A stretch of 64,000 bases of DNA from Atherinomorus stipes. Its lineage: Eukaryota; Chordata; Actinopteri; Atheriniformes; Atherinidae. The stretch covers positions 124,001 to 188,000 of the forward strand of contig JALJCO010009074.1 of assembly GCA_023101725.1 (NCBI GenBank). The letters run 5' to 3'. Position 1 is the first letter of the stretch. The number at the start of each line of letters is the position of its first letter. Both the position numbers and the translations under genes were made by a program. The notes below the pieces were generated by a model, which ran no database searches, was not told the DNA's origin, and saw nothing but the letters and a program-made list of their open reading frames with translations. Below are positions 11,496 to 23,169 of the stretch, in pieces.

Positions 11496-14400
11496 CAGGG
11501 GTGGGCGATATTGCCAAAAATATCACAATATATCTTCCAAAATACCTCGATGACGACATCACAGATGATATTGATGTTTTATTGAGAAGTCAGAACTTCT
11601 GTAAAATCCTTTCAATGATACCCACTTTTAATAAAGCCTCTACAGTTCCATACTGTGTCATGGTTTATTAACAGTATTACACATATATGTTATTATTACT
11701 GCTGCATATGACATTTTACAGATAAAATGAGTCAAGTTTATCCATTTTAACTACTTTAATCATTTCATTTTTTACATACAACACAAACTGGGTATAGATG
11801 TAAAATGCAACTTGAAAGACATTTACAAACATCAGCCCACACAAGTAAACTAGTTCTATTTCTTCCTTTATCTTACTAACTATTCATGTATGTGGAATGT
11901 CCACCAGCTCATCTCTGTCTATCATCTAAACATGTAGCTCCACTCACTTCTTGGACACTGCTAACATTAACATTATACATTATATACATTACATACATAC
12001 ATTATATACATTAACATTAACATTATAAAAAAACCTAGTGATGAAAATAGGAAAAAATATAATAGTTTTAGAAACAAACTTACTCACATACTAAGAAAGA
12101 GTAAGTGTAAATATTACACTGAAAATATAAGTGCTGCTCAAGGTGACTCTAAAAGGACATGGTCAGTTCTAAATAAAGTCTTAAACCGGGGCCAGAAGTT
12201 ATCAGTGTTACCAGAGTCTGTGAATGCTGATACCTTCAATAACTACTTTGTTTCCATAGGTGAAAACCTTGCAAATGAAATTAGGCCTCCCCAGGGTTCT
12301 TCCTACAAACATTATCTCTCTGGAAATTATCCAAATTCTTTCTTTTTTAAACCGACTGATCCTACAGAAGTATATAAAATCATTACAAATTTGAAGAACA
12401 CTCGTACAGCAGGGGCAGATGGAATATGCAGTACAATTCTGAGAGCCACTATTAATATTATAGTTGAACCACTTACACACTGTATTAATTTATCACTGCT
12501 TCAAGGTATAGTGCCAGAAAAGACTAAAATCGCAAGAATCATTCCGATTTATAAATCGGGAGACAAAAATAATATGAATAATTACCGACCTATCTCTGTC
12601 TTACCAACTCTCTCTAAGGTTTTAGAGAGAGTTGTGCATAACAGATTGAGTGAATACCTGGAAAAGTTGCATGTTATTACTGATACCCAGTATGGCTTCA
12701 GGAAGAAGAGATCAACCTGTATGGCCATCCTGGATCTAATTGAGAAAATTAACGATGCCTTTGATCAAGGTCACTGCGGTATCGGCATTTTCCTTGACTT
12801 ATCAAAGGCATTTGATACCATTGATTTTAACATCTTGCTGGGGAAGCTACATCATTATGGCATTAGAGGGACAGCGCTAAACTGGTTTAGAAGCTATCTG
12901 TATGGACGACATCAATATGTAAATACTGACAACTACATATCGTTAAAAAAGGAAGTCAAATATGGGGTCCCCCAGGGCTCAATTCTGGGGCCTTTACTCT
13001 TTATTATTTACATAAATGACTTTGTAAATTCTTCTCACATATTGCATAAGGTTATGTTTGCTGATGACACCAACCTTTTTTTCTCACATGAAAACCCACT
13101 TGATCTTCAGCATCTTCTTAATGCTGAACTACAGAAAGTAGATATTTGGTTTAAGTGCAATAAATTATCACTTAACATCAGCAAAACTAACTTTATTGTA
13201 TTTCAAACAAATAAGAACACATTAGACACCAATGGTATTTGTTTAAAGGTAAATGACGAAGAGTTATTGCAAGTTAGTTCCACAAAGTTCTTGGGGATCC
13301 ACATAGACAAATCGCTCAGTTTTAAACATCATATTGAATATTTAATATCAACACTATCTAAATATGTCGGTCTGTTTTTCAAAATAAGATACTATATACC
13401 TTTATCTGCTCTTCTTACCTTGTACAAAACCCTTTTTGAGCCGCATATCAACTACTGTAATGTCATCTGGTGTAATACCTTCCCCAGTTATTTAAGGAAA
13501 TTGGAAAGTTTGCAAAAGAAAATAATACGAGCTGTGTCATGGTCTGGTTTTAATGCCTCCTCATATCCACTCTTTTATTGTCTTAGACTTCTTCGACTCA
13601 CGGAGTTGAATATTTATCAGAATGCATGTATGATGTACCAAACTGTCAACATGAATAATACTAGGTTGTCCGAGCTCATTCCAGTCTGTGGTCCTCTGCA
13701 TACTCATGATACCAGGAGTAGACATCTCATAAGTGGTAAAAAAAAAGAAGGTTAAAAAGCACCAGCCTGAGCATCACCTGCAGGGGCCCACAGATCTGGA
13801 ATGAGCTCGATGATGAGTTTAAATTGTTGAAATCTATCTCCACCTTTAAAAACATGTTAAAGACGAAACTCCTAAATTCATATGCACAATGAAACATTTA
13901 GCTCCTGAATGTATCTGCCAATGGAAAGCGTTGTTTTGTATTTTTGTTTGTCGTATGTTAGGGATGTGGATGCTGTATGTGCTGTTTGTGTATGTTGCCA
14001 ATGTGTCATATTTCACTTTTCTTACTCTTGTCTTTTTCTCCTTTTCTTCTTCTTGGCATAGTACGTTTCACTATGTCCACAGGCTCCTTCTATAAGCTTT
14101 TGATAGCTTCTTAGGAGTCCTGATTCACACATTTCTCTTAGCTCTATGTGAAGATGTAATGAATTTGTGAGTGTGAATAAACTGAAACTGAACATGAACT
14201 TGTGCTGCAGTGGTGCTGCTAGATAAACATTTAGCAGCATTTAGTAGCTTCATCCATCAGTTCACACCCAGCCTGTGTCCAGCGTGGCCTCCGGAGCAAA
14301 TCACGGCCGTTGTAATTATTTGTTTTCTTGTGGATCCCTGCACTCACGGACGCTCCGCACGTCACACGTTACGTTAAAGGCTGGCGAGAGTTGAATGTCG

Positions 14401-14900
14401 CGAAGGTCGGGACAAACCCGAGACGCTGCTGGAACTGACCGAGACCCGGTCGGCCGTCGGCCACCCTGGAGTACCGGACGTTCTGTGATTCTTCAGAACA
14501 CACAGATGTCCGTCCTTCTGGACTCCACAGGTAATCAGCTTGTCAGATGCTTGAGAAGTTTACCTGCCTGTGGGCTCTGCCTCTCTCCGTGTTGCCGCTG
14601 CGTTCACGTGCAGCGCAGATTTCTGACTGCTTATCCTTCCGGTGAGGCAGCAATGCAGCTTCAGTTAACAAATTTTGACGTCCATGTAAAATGATTTATT
14701 TCCCAGGATTGTGTGGCATGAACAATATAGGGGTCAAGACTGAGTCAATGATGGGGAAACAGATGCTGCAGGGTTGAGGTGCGATTGAATGACGTCATCA
14801 GGCCGAAAATGTGTGACCATGTGTTATCACAGTATTACATTTTCTACCAGTGTCAAAAAAACTACCGGTATTATCACAAACACGATATTGCCCACCCCTA
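11496..14900. mobile_element. hAT-like element split by an L2-like LINE
   Basis: The left end is CAGGGGTGGGCGATATTG and the right end CGATATTGCCCACCCCTA. The near-identical 8-mers GTACAGAT (11488-11495) and GTGCAGAT (14901-14908) flank it as target duplication. The left arm (to about 12025) and right arm (from about 14200) are separated by a 5'-truncated LINE. No hAT transposase is visible in the arms, so the element was probably non-autonomous before the LINE landed in it. Confidence 0.8.
12030..13892 (+). pseudogene. L2/CR1-like LINE reverse transcriptase, 5'-truncated
   Basis: A long open frame (516 codons from the Met at 12205, stop ending at 13755) encodes a non-LTR reverse transcriptase. 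It has [17 protein letters not shown], then [40 protein letters not shown] and the catalytic FADD at residues 285-288. Coding sense continues upstream of that Met to about 12030 ([14 protein letters not shown]), so the true start is lost and the endonuclease domain is absent. Near an A-run (13738-13747) the frame shifts. The expected C-terminus (CRGPQIWNELDDEF) continues in another frame to a stop at 13890-13892. A 3' tail with AATAAACTGAAACTGAA follows near 14176. The clade is inferred from the GVPQGSxLGPLLF and CRGPxIWNEL signatures. Confidence 0.85.
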
Positions 14901-14909
14901 GTGCAGATA

Positions 14910-15624
14910 AACCAAACTTCCAACAACTTCCAAGTTCTGTGGTAAAAATGTTTTACAGCCTCTGAATAACAGGAACTCTTTAATGCATCTGTGGAGTTAC
15001 GCTCTGCATTGTGTCCCTGGAAACATAGTCCACATTAGCATATTACACAGCTGATGTTGCAGGCAATTAGGTTTGACCATATGTCCAAGTTCAGTTTTGT
15101 CAACTTAAAGCGAAACAGATTGAAAAAGACAGCACAAAATAGATTAATAAATCTAACCAAGCCCATTAAGAACTGCCTATATATTTACACTTAGTGACTT
15201 GCAGAGCAATTTCTATTCTTCTGCTCTGCATTGCTAAACTTAAACTGAAAAGCTGAATGTTCGGTTAGAAACAACACAATAGCTCATGTCTATTGTCTTT
15301 TCTGAAGAGAACTTCATGTGCTGGATTGCTTCCTTTAGCTTCTTCTCTCTATTAATCACTGAACTCTTCATAAAAGGATCACGGGCAGCAGCAGTTTTTA
15401 TAAAGCCAGAAACACTGGAGCTTTGTGTGGACGGGACTGAAAACAGACTGAAGGAGCAACGGGGCATTTTGATCTGAAAGTTGTAAGATGCTCTCTGGTG
15501 ACACGGGAGACACACTTAGTACACAATATGATCTTTTGGATTTTATTGTCTTAGTTAAGTTGGTGGTCTTTTTTAAAAAATAGAGATCAAATTATGTCCT
15601 ACAGTGTTCTTCACTCTGTAAAGA

Positions 15625-15692
<68 letters not shown>

Positions 15693-16225
15693 GTATTTTA
15701 TGAATGCTCACTAAATCTGTATTTTTCAAAGAGTAATTTTCTAAGAAGCAACAGGAAAGACTGGGAGGGTCAAAATTCTTGCTCAGAGGGTTTGCTCAAC
15801 TCAACTCAACTCAAAGACAACACTGCAATGCGTCTCTACTTTGTGTGTCTACAGCAGGGTTCATCACCATTACTCTCTCTGAGGACAGATGGTCCCAAAC
15901 TGTCTGCTGTCATTCTTATCAGTAAAAATAATTTTTGCCTGACAGCAGACTCCATGCTCTGTCTACATGGTGACAGACAACTTTATGCCAAGACTCAAAG
16001 ATTCAGCATTTGGAATTTATTCAAAACTCAAACCACTGACAAATGACACAAACTAATTGCGTTGGGAAACTTGTGCCCTGGCATTCACGTGGATGGTAGA
16101 GGCACTAGCAGCCTGAGTATTGCGGCATACCAATCCCACACACTCCATTTGAATTCCTCTCCAGCAGTGGCCTTCCCCAGCAGGACAACAAGCCCGAACA
16201 CACTGCTCAGGTAACATATCCAATA
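14910..16225. other. Unassigned spacer with AT microsatellite
   Basis: No gene recognised. A (TA)n tract, broken by ATACATACATA, occupies about 15627-15692. The tandem CTCAACTCAACTCAACTCAA lies near 15793. Confidence 0.5.
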
Positions 16226-16229
16226 TGTA

Positions 16230-16345
16230 GAGGGCGGAAGCTGTTCACTTGATGGTGTGCTGTAATTGGTAAATTAGTGCACAACAGATCATACTATACC
16301 CCCAAAACCACAGAAAAGGCAATTTTGTAGTCATGGCACCTTCAA
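16230..16345 (-). repeat. Truncated copy of the MITE at 37168-37918
   Basis: The minus strand begins AAGGTGCCATGACTACAAAA and contains TTTTCTGTGGTTTTGGGGGT, TATGATCTGTTGT and AGCACACCATCAAGTGAACA. These match blocks of the intron-5 element in the same order. Only one end is present and part of the interior is missing. Confidence 0.65.
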
Positions 16346-16517
16346 ATGAAAGGAAAGGAATCATCGAGAATGCATCATTTGTGGCGAGAAGCGAGCTAAT
16401 AAAAGCATTAAACCAAGCTTGGTTTTAGTAAAGGGTGGTGAAGGGGGTCTACGGCCTTTTGGTAGTTGCATGTTGGAGGTCCTCAAGGAAAATAGGGTGG
16501 GAACCACTGCTCCAGAG

Positions 16518-16712
16518 CATGGGGGTCAAAGTCCGGTCCTCAAGGGGCTGCTACCCTGCAGATTTTTGTTGTTTCCCCGCACCAATCTGATTGAAATCAA
16601 TGGATCATTGTGGAGATGTCAAGAAGCTGTTGGATCCATTTGATTTGAATCAGGTGTGTTGGAGCAGGGAAACAACTAAAACCTGTAGAAGGACTGGAGT
16701 TTGACACCCCTG
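16518..16712. mobile_element. Small hAT MITE
   Basis: The left end CATGGGGGTCAAAGTCCGGT and the right end GGACTGGAGTTTGACACCCC are inverse complements with few mismatches. The flanking 8-mers CTCCAGAG and CTCTAGAC agree at 6 of 8 positions, consistent with an old hAT duplication. At 195 bp it is non-coding. Just upstream, GGGTGGGAACCACTGCTC resembles the terminus of another hAT family. Confidence 0.65.
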
Positions 16713-16720
16713 CTCTAGAC

Positions 16721-19700
16721 CTCATTCACAAATTTGCTGAGAATTTCAGTCTCAGAATTGTTCTTGAATCTTGTAAATGTCCCAAATAGTCTCACAAATT
16801 TGCTTGAATTCTTTCAAATTAAGCATTGGCAACATGAATGAAGCCTAAAAGCTACAGTATACTTCTCCGTCTGAGTAATGCGTTATCCAACTGCGTAACC
16901 CCAGAGATCCCTTGAGCCTTCATAGTTCTCCATCATGGTGCCGGATACGCAGCGCAATTTCCCGCCCGATCAGTAAGGGTTGCTATGCAAGACTGGCCTA
17001 ATCCCATGATGCCAGTGGTCGGTAGCCTCGGTGGTTATTTTGCTTCCGGTTACAGTGGCAATGGCAAAAAGACTTGTTGTTGCAGCTGAATAAGATTGAC
17101 ACAGAAATACTTTTGATGCAAAATGGAGACGATGGAGAGTTTTTGGTATTTCCTCACTTCTTTGGCCAAACGTTCTTCCGTTGGACTCACACCTGCGTCT
17201 TTGGCTAGCTGGTGTTTTAAAGATGCGAGTGTTTACATTGTCCCTTGACGGAGTGACGGACACTTAAAAAATATTTCGTGCAGCCGGAGATGACAGTGAG
17301 GTTCTCCGGCAGGCTCTCCGTTGTAAGGCACTTTACGGACGACTATAAATTAGCCTTAATCTTTTTATTAAACGCTCTAGATCCTTATCTAATTGTGCAT
17401 GAAAAAGACAGCAAGCACTGCAATAGACTCGAAGGATACACCTCCAAAATACTGATTCCACACTCCACAAGTCAGCCCAAGACTCCAGTACCAAAGCGCT
17501 AAAGACCAGAAGAGTTCTGGTGATGGAAGGGAGCTCGTCAGTGTCACACAGGGGTTCAGTGTTGTAGTTGATCTTTTTGACCTGTGATCTGTGATTTGGC
17601 AGCAGGTTGGTAACATTTTTCCGATGTGTAAATACGTCAAGAAATCTTTCCTGCAGGCAACAGTCAATCATCAAATTTGAAAATATGTTTGCCACTTATG
17701 TTTCTAACATAATACATTAAGTGTCAGTCCTAATATTTGTGTGTACATGTTTGTATGAGACTTGTTTAATAAACTGATACACCTGGCTTCTTACATAAGC
17801 TAAAGCCTCCAAGCTGCGACACACCTCCACTGTCAGAGTTTCCACTGCACTGATCTCACACTGCTGATATGCAGGCACATGCACTTACTCACACACACAG
17901 TAAATGGTTCACAAACATTTTGCATTAAGAAGTGTGCAACTAACACAAATGCAATATCAAGACAAAAGAAGCGAAAAAAAAAAGATAATACACAAACACT
18001 TTAATTTAGCCTTCCATTCAGTCTTCTCCACATTTAAATTGATTTTCTCAATAAACACACTTGTGGATATACTGAGTTACTAACCACCTAAAATAATTTT
18101 TTTAATTTTGTGACTTCATAGTTAATGTTTTAACTGATTGGAGGTGCTGAATCAGCAGTAAGTAAATTCATAAACAAAAAACACACCCACATGAAAAGTG
18201 GGACACCATATGCACACATGTCCTAAGGAAAGGGTACAACAGGGCAATAAGCATGGCATAATAACCATTGGTCCAGAGAGGACAACAGCAGATTAAAGCG
18301 GAGCAGGAGAGAGATCAGGGTCACTGCAGAGAGAGAGAGAGTACTCAGAGTTCGGATGGATGGAAGGAAAGCTGCAGCGAAACATTTCCAGAATAAGGAA
18401 AGTACATTTGAAAATTTTAGCACTTTGTATTTAAGTTCAGTTGACAGCTTATCCTCTAGCCAACTCACAGGAGTTCATTATAAAAAAACAGAAAAATGTT
18501 AATATTTACAATCTTGACTGACTCACATCAGCTGCAGCAGAATAAGCAGAAGGAATATGCAGTGAATGAAAAGATGTTAGGAAATTTTAAAGAAAAGGAC
18601 TTGGTGAGATGATCACTTAACCAAGCTGCTTAGGTTTATGTTATTGATGAAGATGAAGGATGATTTGGCTATAGATGCAGCACATTATACATCACACACA
18701 GAGTTGGATGCAGCTAAAATCAAGCCGCTGTGCAGGTGAAGTGCAACAGCAAAGTCAAAAATGCTGATCAAACATGCTAATACATCTGAATACATGACAT
18801 TTTTTTTTTAATGTTAATTAACAAATTTGGAAACAATATCTTAATTTGATTATTGATTTCACTTGAACAAAGGCTTTTCTCCCAAAAACATGAAAACCAG
18901 ACCCACACTGTCAGTCAACCACCCATTCAATGCTGGAAAAGACAACACTGGTAGATTTATAGGTTTATAGGTTATAGCAATAGAAGCTACACACAGCTCC
19001 TCAAACTTTTGCCCCACTCATAGTATTTTGAGCTAAAGAAGTATACATACATGAACGAAATACAGCATGAAAGCAGGACTTTTAATGAAGAAGCACTGAT
19101 CAATATTTGGGGGTCCAAAATAGTCAGATTTTTCTTTAAAGGACATCTCTAAACTGAAGCTGAACTTGGAGGTGGTTTATTTTGATGAAGATTAATTTCA
19201 CGTTCTTAAAATGCATCAGTTATTTAGGAATTTAACTGAAAACCAGATTTCATGACAGCTACACTCGTTCACAGCACAAAGAAATGCAACTTTATTTAAC
19301 AGACTTTAAAAACAACAAAGTTGACCAAAGTGTTACATTATGTAATAAAACCTAATAAACCTAATAAAAAAAGAAAACAAAAACAGAAGTGATTAAATAA
19401 ACGACATCCAAAACAGATTTAAAATGGTCAAATAAAACAAAATATTTAAGATTAGATCAAACCAAATCAAAATGTCAACAAATCATGCAGTGCCACAGGC
19501 CAAAGTAAAAAAAAAAGGTTGTTAGACAGGATTTCAAATCAAGTACAGAGGACCAAAATGATGCAGTGTAATAAGCACTAACTGTTTTCTAATCATAATT
19601 AATTTCCCTGCATTAATTTAGAGATGCAGCTTAGATGTCACATTAACCTGCAGGATGTTGCTATGCGGTATACATGTCTCATTATTGATAGTGTGGTCCC

Positions 19701-19975
19701 TTATGAGGAAAAGGGGAGTTGGAAGATGACATCAATCCACTCTCTCTCCCATGCAAGAGAACATGGGATCCTAACAATGTTCTCCACATTTAATTTGTCC
19801 ACACATCATTATGGATAATTAAGGGTAACTGTAAAATGTGATAAATTAGCAGAAGAAGTAGAGTTCACACATTTTAGCATTAATGGATTTTGGTGTATCA
19901 TGATTTTATGTGAATGCTCTCTCGACACAAAACCACAGAGTAGTGATTTTCTTTTTCCTAGCAAGATTATACTTT

Positions 19976-20016
<41 letters not shown>

Positions 20017-21635
20017 ACCATTTTATATGTTCTTTCTAATAAAATTGACCATCAAGAAAAACGTATGTTTTGAGGATGTGCGCAAAATGTTGCAACCTGG
20101 GTGCTGGATTTCACCACATCGCCAAAGTAACAAGAGACAAATATAGATCTGGACAGAAGGAAAGAAGAGTTCCTCTTTCTATGTTACTTCCCTCCTGTTT
20201 TTATGAGAAGCACAACTGCAGAGCAGCGTGATGAGAAGAGGACGATAAAAAAAAAGAGGGAGAACAGAAAGGAGGGAGAATTGGATTTTAGAGCACAATG
20301 AAACAAAGACAAAAGAGAAGAAATGGATAAGCACGCACTTCTTGTTTCACTTCTTTAAAGCTCATTGGACATTTGGAAACAAGCTTAATGCCTAGTAACT
20401 GTAACCAAGTGCTCAGGGACAAATAAAGTGGTTCTTAAAATACTTCAAGCTGTCCTGGGAATCTCGCCCCCCCCCCCCCAAAGATTTAAACTTAGTGTTA
20501 ATGAATGACTGACTTAATGTCCCAGAGCAAATGAACTTTGTTTAGCCAGTGTCAAACCAAGCAGTGGGGCATGATCGACATACCTGATCTGATCACACCC
20601 TTGAAACAGAGCAGCATGTAGAGGAGGATAATTTCCCTTAAGGCATTTTGGAAAATATTACTCATTACGGTACTTTGCATATAAAATGTGCAGGTGAGTT
20701 TTAAAAGGAAAATACTCACGAGATCACACTATATGATAACTTCTACTCACATGCATAAACAACACTGACGCTAATAAAAAATAAATGCATGTTGAAGAAA
20801 AGTATGTTGCTTTCTTTTGATTTCTCACTCACATACAGTTCAGTAATTCTGGCTGGAGCTCCTTGCAAGATAATAACAGGAAACTGCAGGAGATGATTGA
20901 ATTCCAAGCTATTGTGTGACAAAGTCAAATAATGCCAAATATGGAGCAAGAGTGACAGCTGAAGTTCTTTGTTCGCGCTTATGTACTTATTTGTAGAATC
21001 TTTGGGAGGTTCTGAGACATTTAGTTTGAACATTTTTGGAAAGTGAGGTCATGTGGATGCAGCTGTCATTTTGTCAATGGATTGTTGGGGAATTGGGAGT
21101 CTGTTTTAGGGTAAAGGTTAGGAAACTACCTACTCTGCATAAATTGCAAAATACCACTCTTAGAGAATGATGATTCAGCTGTTTGGTTTTATAAAAAATT
21201 AAATAAATGACAGAAGTGACTCAAAGCTATCACTAAACAGCAGAATATTTTGAGAACATACCTTAAATAAATAAATTTAAAAAAATTCTACACTTTTTGT
21301 CAACCTTTTTCAACTCTTTTTTTTCTCTTTTATGGTCCAGCATATGAAGAATTATGAATTCGCCTTGTAATTTTTGTAATTTTCACTTACAAAACAAATA
21401 CCTGTACAATATACAAGGCTTTCATAGGGGCTGGGGTTAAAGATGATGGTGCCTCTTGAATGTGTCCTACTCTTATTAATGGTCAAAAAACTTGGAAATA
21501 AAGGAAACACTTGACAAACCTACAAACACACATCTTTTCAAGCAAAGCAACATCCCCAACCCCACCATGCTGTGTATGTTTGAGCCAAAGCTGGATCAAG
21601 GATATGAGGCACAACAAATGATGAAATGAAGATTA
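16721..21635. other. Unassigned intergenic sequence
   Basis: No exon, RNA gene or bounded transposon was recognised over about 4.9 kb. Short open frames are not supported. There is a (TA)n microsatellite at about 19980-20014 and a run of 13 C near 20467-20479. Confidence 0.45.
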
Positions 21636-21639
21636 ATAA

Positions 21640-21921
21640 TAATATACTTCATTAATCCCAATTACAGTGCCAATTAGGAAATTCATTCTCTGCATTTAAT
21701 CCATCTTAGTTTGAACCTGAGAAAAGTGGGCAGCCAATTGCAGCTCCTGGGAAGCAATTGGTGGGGGTTAAGGACCTTGCTCAGGGGTCCATATAGGCTC
21801 GAACCCAGGTCTGCCGCACCAAGGCCTGCAACATCGCCACTAGGCTACCTACTCCCCCAATCTTCTTAATTGTAGAAAGATTACAAGGCCCATTGTTACC
21901 TGAGCTGAGCTGCTAATGGCT
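21640..21921 (-). repeat. tRNA-derived SINE, inverted copy 1
   Basis: On the minus strand the SINE head reads GGAGTAGGTAGCCTAGTGG (A-box-like), followed by a B-box-like GGGTTCGAGCC. It continues with CTGAGCAAGGTCCTTAACCC and CAATTGGCTGCCCACTTTT, and a tail including AATGAATTTCC. The unique-looking flank at 21860-21921 (AATCTTCTTAATTGTAGAAA onward) also recurs in inverted form at 22907-22968. The repeated unit is therefore larger than the SINE alone. Confidence 0.72.
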
Positions 21922-22860
21922 TTTCTTTGTGTACCTACAAGTACATGAAATTTCTTTTTTGAGTAATTGCATGTTTCTGAGCTGTTGTAGAAGTAACAAA
22001 TGAAAACTTTTGTTTTTCCGGTAAACAGATGTGTCAACACAAAGAACGGTTAGCTCCCTTAGCAGACATTTTACTCTGTACAAGTTTCACAGCCAGAACC
22101 ATGGGAGCAGGCATGTCTAGTTTCTGCTAAGGCCTTCTGCTTAACACGGTTATGGGGTATTTTAAACTGAGGGCAAACACAAATTAACAACACACATATG
22201 AAGAGCTCCCGAACTTGATGGAAAAATAGATATTGTGAAACCCAAAAAGGGTTCTAGGACATATTTTGCCGTGCATGGTTGGAGCAGCTTGTGGAAACAA
22301 ATAAATATGTACGTTGTACAGTAAAGTGAGTGAACTTACTATAGGATTGCAGCTGCAGTCCAGCTTTACACGTATGTAAATCTACGGCAATCTTGTTTAC
22401 CACCATTGACTCAAGGTAAATATTTTGCTAGTTGTAACATTGGGCCATTTCATCATATTATCCTCCCAGTTCAGTGTCTTAGCAGGGTGTGGAAGAAATA
22501 AAACACCCTCTTTTATAAGAGGTAAATAAAAATGTTACCAACTTAGAGGCATCACATTCAGTGTAAATGAATGCAGATCTTACTCGACCAGAAGCGCTTA
22601 GCAAAAATTGATCACCTGCAGAAGTAAACAGGAAACGTCTGTGAAACTTGTCTGTAGCTATAACGTTTACATCAATATCTGTTCATACACTTCACGCAAA
22701 CATCTTGGTGATAAAACAGCTGACAATTAAGTAACAAACAAACAGAAATGTTGTGTTGCTTCCCAGGAAGAGCAAACTGCAGTAACAAGGCTTTTAAAAT
22801 GGTCCCATGGGATGGACACTTAGGGATTGTGACTGGGCTGTTAAAAGACAAGAAATATAT
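21922..22860. other. Spacer between inverted SINE arms
   Basis: About 940 bp without a recognised gene. It is the loop of the inverted pair 21700-21921 / 22907-23124. Confidence 0.5.
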
Positions 22861-22868
22861 ATACATAT

Positions 22869-22927
22869 GATCAGGTGTATATATATATACACCTGATCTG
22901 AGCTGCCATTAGCAGCTCAGATCAGGT
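22869..22927. repeat. Two overlapping palindromes (cruciform-prone)
   Basis: Bases 22869-22898 form a perfect 30-base palindrome centred on a TATATA core with GATCAGGTG/CACCTGATC ends. It shares its right arm with a second hairpin, 22891-22927: a 16-base stem (ACCTGATCTGAGCTGC) around a 5-base loop CATTA. The second stem overlaps the left edge of the SINE copy that follows. Confidence 0.85.
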
Positions 22928-23124
22928 AACAATGGGTCTTGTAATCTTTCTACAATTAAGAAGATTGGGGGGAGTAGGTAGCCTAGTGGTGATGTTTTCA
23001 GGCCTTGGTGCGGCAGACCCGGGTTCGAGCCTATATGGACCCCTGAGCAAGGTCCTTAACCCCCACCAACTGCTTCCCGGGAGCTGCAATTGGCTGCCCA
23101 CTTTTCTCAGGTTCAAACTAAGAT
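22907..23124 (+). repeat. tRNA-derived SINE, inverted copy 2
   Basis: Opposite-strand partner of the copy ending at 21921. It has the same order of flank, A-box-like AGGTAGCCTAGTGGTGATG, B-box-like GGGTTCGAGCC, CTGAGCAAGGTCCTTAACCC and CAATTGGCTGCCCACTTTT. A rough eye comparison gives only scattered differences over about 220 bases. The tail runs into an AT/GT microsatellite (23123-23165). Confidence 0.75.
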
Positions 23125-23169
23125 GGATATATATATATGTGTATATATATATATATGTATGTATATCAT

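Noticed and set aside
19910..20146. Open frames with IYIYIYIY runs near 20 kb
   Set aside because: These are translations of the (TA)n microsatellite.
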